From Lagopus muta (Eukaryota > Chordata > Aves > Galliformes > Phasianidae), in contig NC_064433.1 of assembly GCF_023343835.1 (NCBI RefSeq), positions 178,639,777 to 178,703,776 on the forward strand: a stretch of 64,000 nt of DNA, written 5' to 3'. Made by a program: the position numbers and the translations under genes. Each line of letters starts with the position of its first letter. Position 1 is the first letter of the stretch. Below are positions 59,955-64,000 of this stretch, one piece after another. Under the pieces are notes generated by a model. The model was not told where the DNA came from. It saw nothing but the letters and a program-made list of their open reading frames with translations, and ran no database searches.

Positions 59955-60035
59955 TCATCATAGATCATGGAGTAGTAGAATATCCCAAGTTGGAAGGGAT
60001 CCAAAGGATCTTCAAGTCCAGCTTCTGGCTCCACA
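59955..60035 (-). mobile_element. Second CR1 3'-tail, reverse orientation
   Basis: A new CR1 start directly follows: 'atcatcatagatcatggag', 'aatatcccaagttggaaggg', 'caagtccagcttctggctcc'. Either an adjacent insertion or one interrupted by the copy at 59667-59948. Confidence 0.75.
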
Positions 60036-63000
60036 GAGAATCCAATATGCTGTGGAGAATAAAAAGAGTGAGAAATCTGAATAAAGCAGGACTGCTGCGT
60101 GAATGTTCCAGAAGGCAAAAGCAGAGAAACTAAAGGGATAGTGAAGATGCCTCCACAACCAGCCCATCTCTGGAGCGAGCAACTCCCAAAACACAGCTCA
60201 AGCCCCCTTCTCTATAATGTTTGAATAATTATTTGCATCAGGTGCCGCTGGTTGGTTGGGATTTTTTTTTTTTTGCCAAATTTTTAAAGCAAAAAACATA
60301 TTTAACTTCTATGTCTCCAAAGACATGTAAGATCTGTGAATAGCTAGTTGAAATGTTGTAATAAAGGTATACTTTGCTCCCCAAAGTCCCACTGTCAGAG
60401 CATTGGGAGTACTTTGAGGGAGCAGGCAATGAATACTGAAGCTGTATTACAGATGACTTCCCAAGAAGGCATTACAAAAGATGGCTAAGAAAAATAATGG
60501 AGATGTATTATTGTACAAAATGAAACTGTTATGTTTATTTAAGAATGTCAAAGTATCTTTATAGAAATACCAAGGCTTATTTTGTATTGAGGGCTGGGAA
60601 CAGAGCAATATCTCCAGAATTACAGGTCACTGAAAGTTTATGTAAACAGCAATTCTAGGAGAATTCTTGGTGCTATGACAGTCAAGGGCGACGTTGCTGC
60701 TTTTCATCTATCTACATCGTATCCTGGGTATTTTGGTCAGCAGCAGAGCACTCTGGCAGGGAGACGTGCATCTTCCAGTAGACTGCAATGTAACTCAACT
60801 GCACGTAACCAAAGAGATAGTTGGAAACAATTTAAATGTGGTCTGCACATGAGCATGGATGCTCCTCAGTCCTCCAGAAAAGATTCGTGTTGCTTTAGCT
60901 CATTATTCCTGTTGTTTAAGGAACGCGATATCCATACACAGATGTTTGTAACAAAGTACAGAATGTTTTAGATTCCTCAAACTATTGAGCTACTACAACG
61001 CTCTATCCTTGAAAAACTAACCAAAATCATGCCAAAAATTAGAAATTGCTAAAAAAGCTTGCTTGGAGTAGAAAGCCAACCAACCTTAAACAAGCCACCG
61101 CTTCATTTTGTGATGATAATATGCATATGTGCATAATATTTGTGTCCTGAAAAAATCAGTCAGTACTTAAAAGCTGAGCCAGTGCAGGATAATACCAGCA
61201 TTCTTGCTTTGGTGAATTATTCACAGCAGAGCTCCTTCAAATCAATCGTGAGGAGACTGCTATGCTCCTTCAAGCTAAAAAGTCTCTGTAATTTGTCTCC
61301 CTCTGCCATTCGTGCCAGTGCCTCCCGGACTTCCCTGAAGAAATTACTTTCATTTAATAAAGTTTATATGTTGCATGTGTTAAAAAAAAGAGATATCCTG
61401 CTGGGTAATCCTATCTCTTGTAACATCTGTAAATTAATTTATTTTTTGAGAGCAAGAATGATTTATAGCTCACAACAAATCTAAAGAAGCATGACTAAAT
61501 TAAGGGGAGCGTTCAGGCAGCTGGAATGCAATTACAGCTTAAATGCACATGCCGTGTTAATGTGATATTAAGGTTATGAATTTTGTCAAACAGGATTCAG
61601 TGTGCACAAAGATCTGGTGCCTTCCTCCCTATGATATTTGTCTAGTTGTGCAAACATAAGAAATGTCTGCATTATTGAGAATCAATCAGGCTTTCATGTG
61701 TCCATACACTAGATGCCTTCTTATCTCGGAGCTGCACCAACTTGCAAATGGTGACACATGCTGTGTTCAGCAGGAGAGATTTGGCTTTTATTCTGCTTGT
61801 TTTCCTTAATCTGAGGCATCAGGCAGGAAGGATCTGCTCGCTCTCCTTGCACCAGAACATTGCTGTGCCCACAGCAGCGCTGGCAGGAGCCACAAGGCCT
61901 GGCCCCAGCTGGGACACTCAGTGAGAGGATTCTCTCCAGGTCTCAGCTTCCAATTGAGGGTCATCTGTCAAAGTCAGATGTCCCTCAGGCTTTGCAGTTG
62001 GTGGCCACTGCAGCATTTGGGCTGTTGTTTGGCATGGGTCCTCCCACCAAACTGGCCCGTGGGAATGGATTGAATGTCTGATGCCCAAAATCACCTTTAT
62101 GTCCCAGCTGAAGCAGGGCCCAGCCTCACTTTTGTAGTCTGCTATGAAATCCACAGGAGATAAGTTTACTGTATGGGATATTTTTAAAATCTTAAAACTT
62201 TAATCACAAATATTTGCAGGAGTTCCCCAAATAAAAACAAAAATTTTAAAGTGTCCCTTTCAGCTGCTGCTCTCGCAGGTGGGTAGCTGCAGTGGGGAAG
62301 GCAGTGGGGAGGTCCATGCAATTGGTTGTGGGGCCACATCAGCCCTCTGTCCTACGGATGTGGAGGTGCTCCTGGAGCTGGTAGGCTGTCCCAGAGCCAA
62401 TCACTTCTGGCTGTATAAGTACGTACTGTATCTTACAAACCAAATACCGATAACTAAAAGAGGTAGATTTGGGTTCCCAAGCAAATGGCACAGCAAGGCC
62501 CAGACCCATATAGCTCAGCATTTTCATGTCCAGTGGAATGGCTGCACTGCCACTGCCTGCAGGGAATGGTTGTAGCCCATGCTAAGCCCTGACCTGCCCC
62601 AGGAATGGAATGGAAGAGCTAAAACCATGCCAGCATCCAAGACAGAATCTCTAGTACACATGGCTGCAGCACAAAGCCTGAGCCTGTGCCTTGGTCTGTT
62701 GAGTTTTTTGCACAAATGGAGGCTGCAGCTTCAGCCAGAGCTGAGAGTTTGCATCTACGAAGAGAACAGCATTGCCATGTTCACTGTCGGTAGTACATGG
62801 AGGGCTCTGGGAAACACAAAAGCACACCAAATTAAGCCTCTGCTTTGTATTCGATTGCAGCACAGTGTTGTTGTGACATTTCAGAAGACCCCACCCACAG
62901 TCCAGGTGCCTTTTAAGCATCCTTTGCTCCCCTCTGCTGCATGGTTTCTGCAGTGAATCATTTGGGTTCCAGGAACCTGCACATACTTCCTCCTGGAAGC

Positions 63001-64000
63001 AACAATGATGAGTGTTAGTGCAAGATTCATTAATGCAAGTGTGATGGCAGCTTCTTAAATGTCTGGCCCATGTGCATACCTGGTCCTACTTTCTTTCAGT
63101 GAGGTCTGTTTTTAGTAGAGGACAGTCAGACAGTTTGCAGAGCATGCATTCCCATCCCTTAATGCTACTCTGCAAGTTCTGTTGTGTGCACTGTGATGGG
63201 ACGCAGTGGTTGGGGTGGCTGCTTCAGAGGCTCTAATGAGCTGCTGTGACTACTGCTAATTGAACATGATTGGAGAAAATCTTGCACCAAACCATCTGGG
63301 TTATCTTAAAGGTGTTTTCAAAATTCCTGCCCATTCCAAGGTGTCTATTTTCTCTACTTTCCCTACTTTACAGTGCCTTCACAGATTTTCTGATAGCGCT
63401 TGAATGACTGCTGAGAAAAAATGTGTTACATTGAGGGAAGATAATGATTTATCCAAACGTGAAAGACATTTCAAAAGACAAAATACTCCGGCCCAGAGAC
63501 TTAACCTAAAGGCTCCATTACCAGAATTATGATCTACTAAGAGCTGGCAACTTTTTTAAAGAAAAGAACCTTTCATCTCAGTACTGAAAGAAAAGAATTT
63601 GCAGAACTGCTACTTTTTGTTTCTGCCTAAAGCGTACAAAAGTCTTTTAGAAGTGTTATAAGGCTGCTGACAGAATTTAAGGGCAAGTTTGTTGGTAACA
63701 CTATGAAGTCTTTCACAGGGACTGTCTCAGTTTGTCCCTAGTTCAGTTAGCAGAAGTGACAGATCAGTGATATTTTATTAAAATGGTCCAATATTCAGTT
63801 TTTATTGTAAATTGGGGATGTTGTATGTTGGATTACTTGTTACTGGGTCAACCTGTAGCCTCAGGGAGGAGTTCCTCTGAAGTTTGTGCTCTACAACCTG
63901 TAGACAGCACTGATGGGTCAATGTCCCTGAAGCCAACCCTTTCACACTCTTTCCATAAGAAGGGAAGAGAGAGCGGATGACAGCTGCCATTTAATTTTTG
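60036..64000. other. Spacer to the right edge, no gene seen
   Basis: Almost 4 kb of AT-rich, apparently non-repetitive sequence with a T-run at about 60261-60275. I looked for sarcolipin (SLN), the next gene in the human order, without finding its signature residues. Open frames up to 125 codons (62579-62956) show no domain. Confidence 0.5.

Noticed and set aside
55300-64000. Search for sarcolipin (SLN), the next gene in human order
   Set aside because: No exon resembling its conserved membrane segment and RSYQY end was found on either strand; it probably lies beyond the window.
1-64000. CRISPR arrays, bacterial operons, intact retroviruses, rRNA or snRNA genes
   Set aside because: None seen. 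The window is vertebrate nuclear DNA with spliced genes and CR1 repeats.

Overview
This is nuclear DNA from a bird, most likely a galliform such as chicken. Two spliced vertebrate genes sit in AT-rich non-coding DNA with CpG-island promoters. The dispersed repeats are almost all CR1 LINEs with the avian ATTCTATGATTCT-type 3' tail; no Alu, L1 or B1-like repeat is seen. Gene order matches the conserved block known from human 11q22.3 (CUL5 - RAB39A - SLC35F2), which in chicken I would expect on chromosome 1. Species and chromosome are inferences.

Layout. 1-430: CpG island at the edge of the window, best explained by synteny as the promoter and 5' UTR region of CUL5, transcribed leftwards out of the window. 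750-11000: gene-free spacer with six CR1 copies and a decayed MIR-like SINE. 11916-19212 (minus): RAB39A, two coding exons separated by a 6.6 kb intron, encoding a 216-residue Rab GTPase with all nucleotide-binding motifs and a C-terminal CxC prenylation signal. 18.9-19.9 kb: its CpG-island promoter. 20-35.9 kb: spacer holding a small isolated CpG island (28.7-28.9 kb), two strong same-strand CTCF-type motifs (28.28 and 28.87 kb), and a CR1 copy that still carries the rarely retained 5' part (SGNH-esterase ORF1 and the start of the endonuclease). 35.9-36.8 kb: CpG-island promoter of SLC35F2. 36412-54185 (plus): SLC35F2, eight coding exons, 396 residues, all junctions GT-AG and in phase. Its 3' UTR runs to about 55.3 kb with two poly(A) signals. 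55.3-64 kb: spacer with CR1 fragments and no recognisable gene.

Function. RAB39A is a late endosomal/phagosomal trafficking GTPase. SLC35F2 is a multi-pass carrier of the drug/metabolite transporter superfamily, known for uptake of YM155 and reported to carry queuine/queuosine. The two are transcribed head to head from promoters 17 kb apart and nothing suggests a joint pathway. The CTCF-type motifs between them suggest they are insulated from each other. I found no bacterial-type system, CRISPR array, or credible novel protein-coding gene. The most interesting material is regulatory (CTCF-like architecture, a hairpin beside a poly(A) signal) and repeat archaeology.
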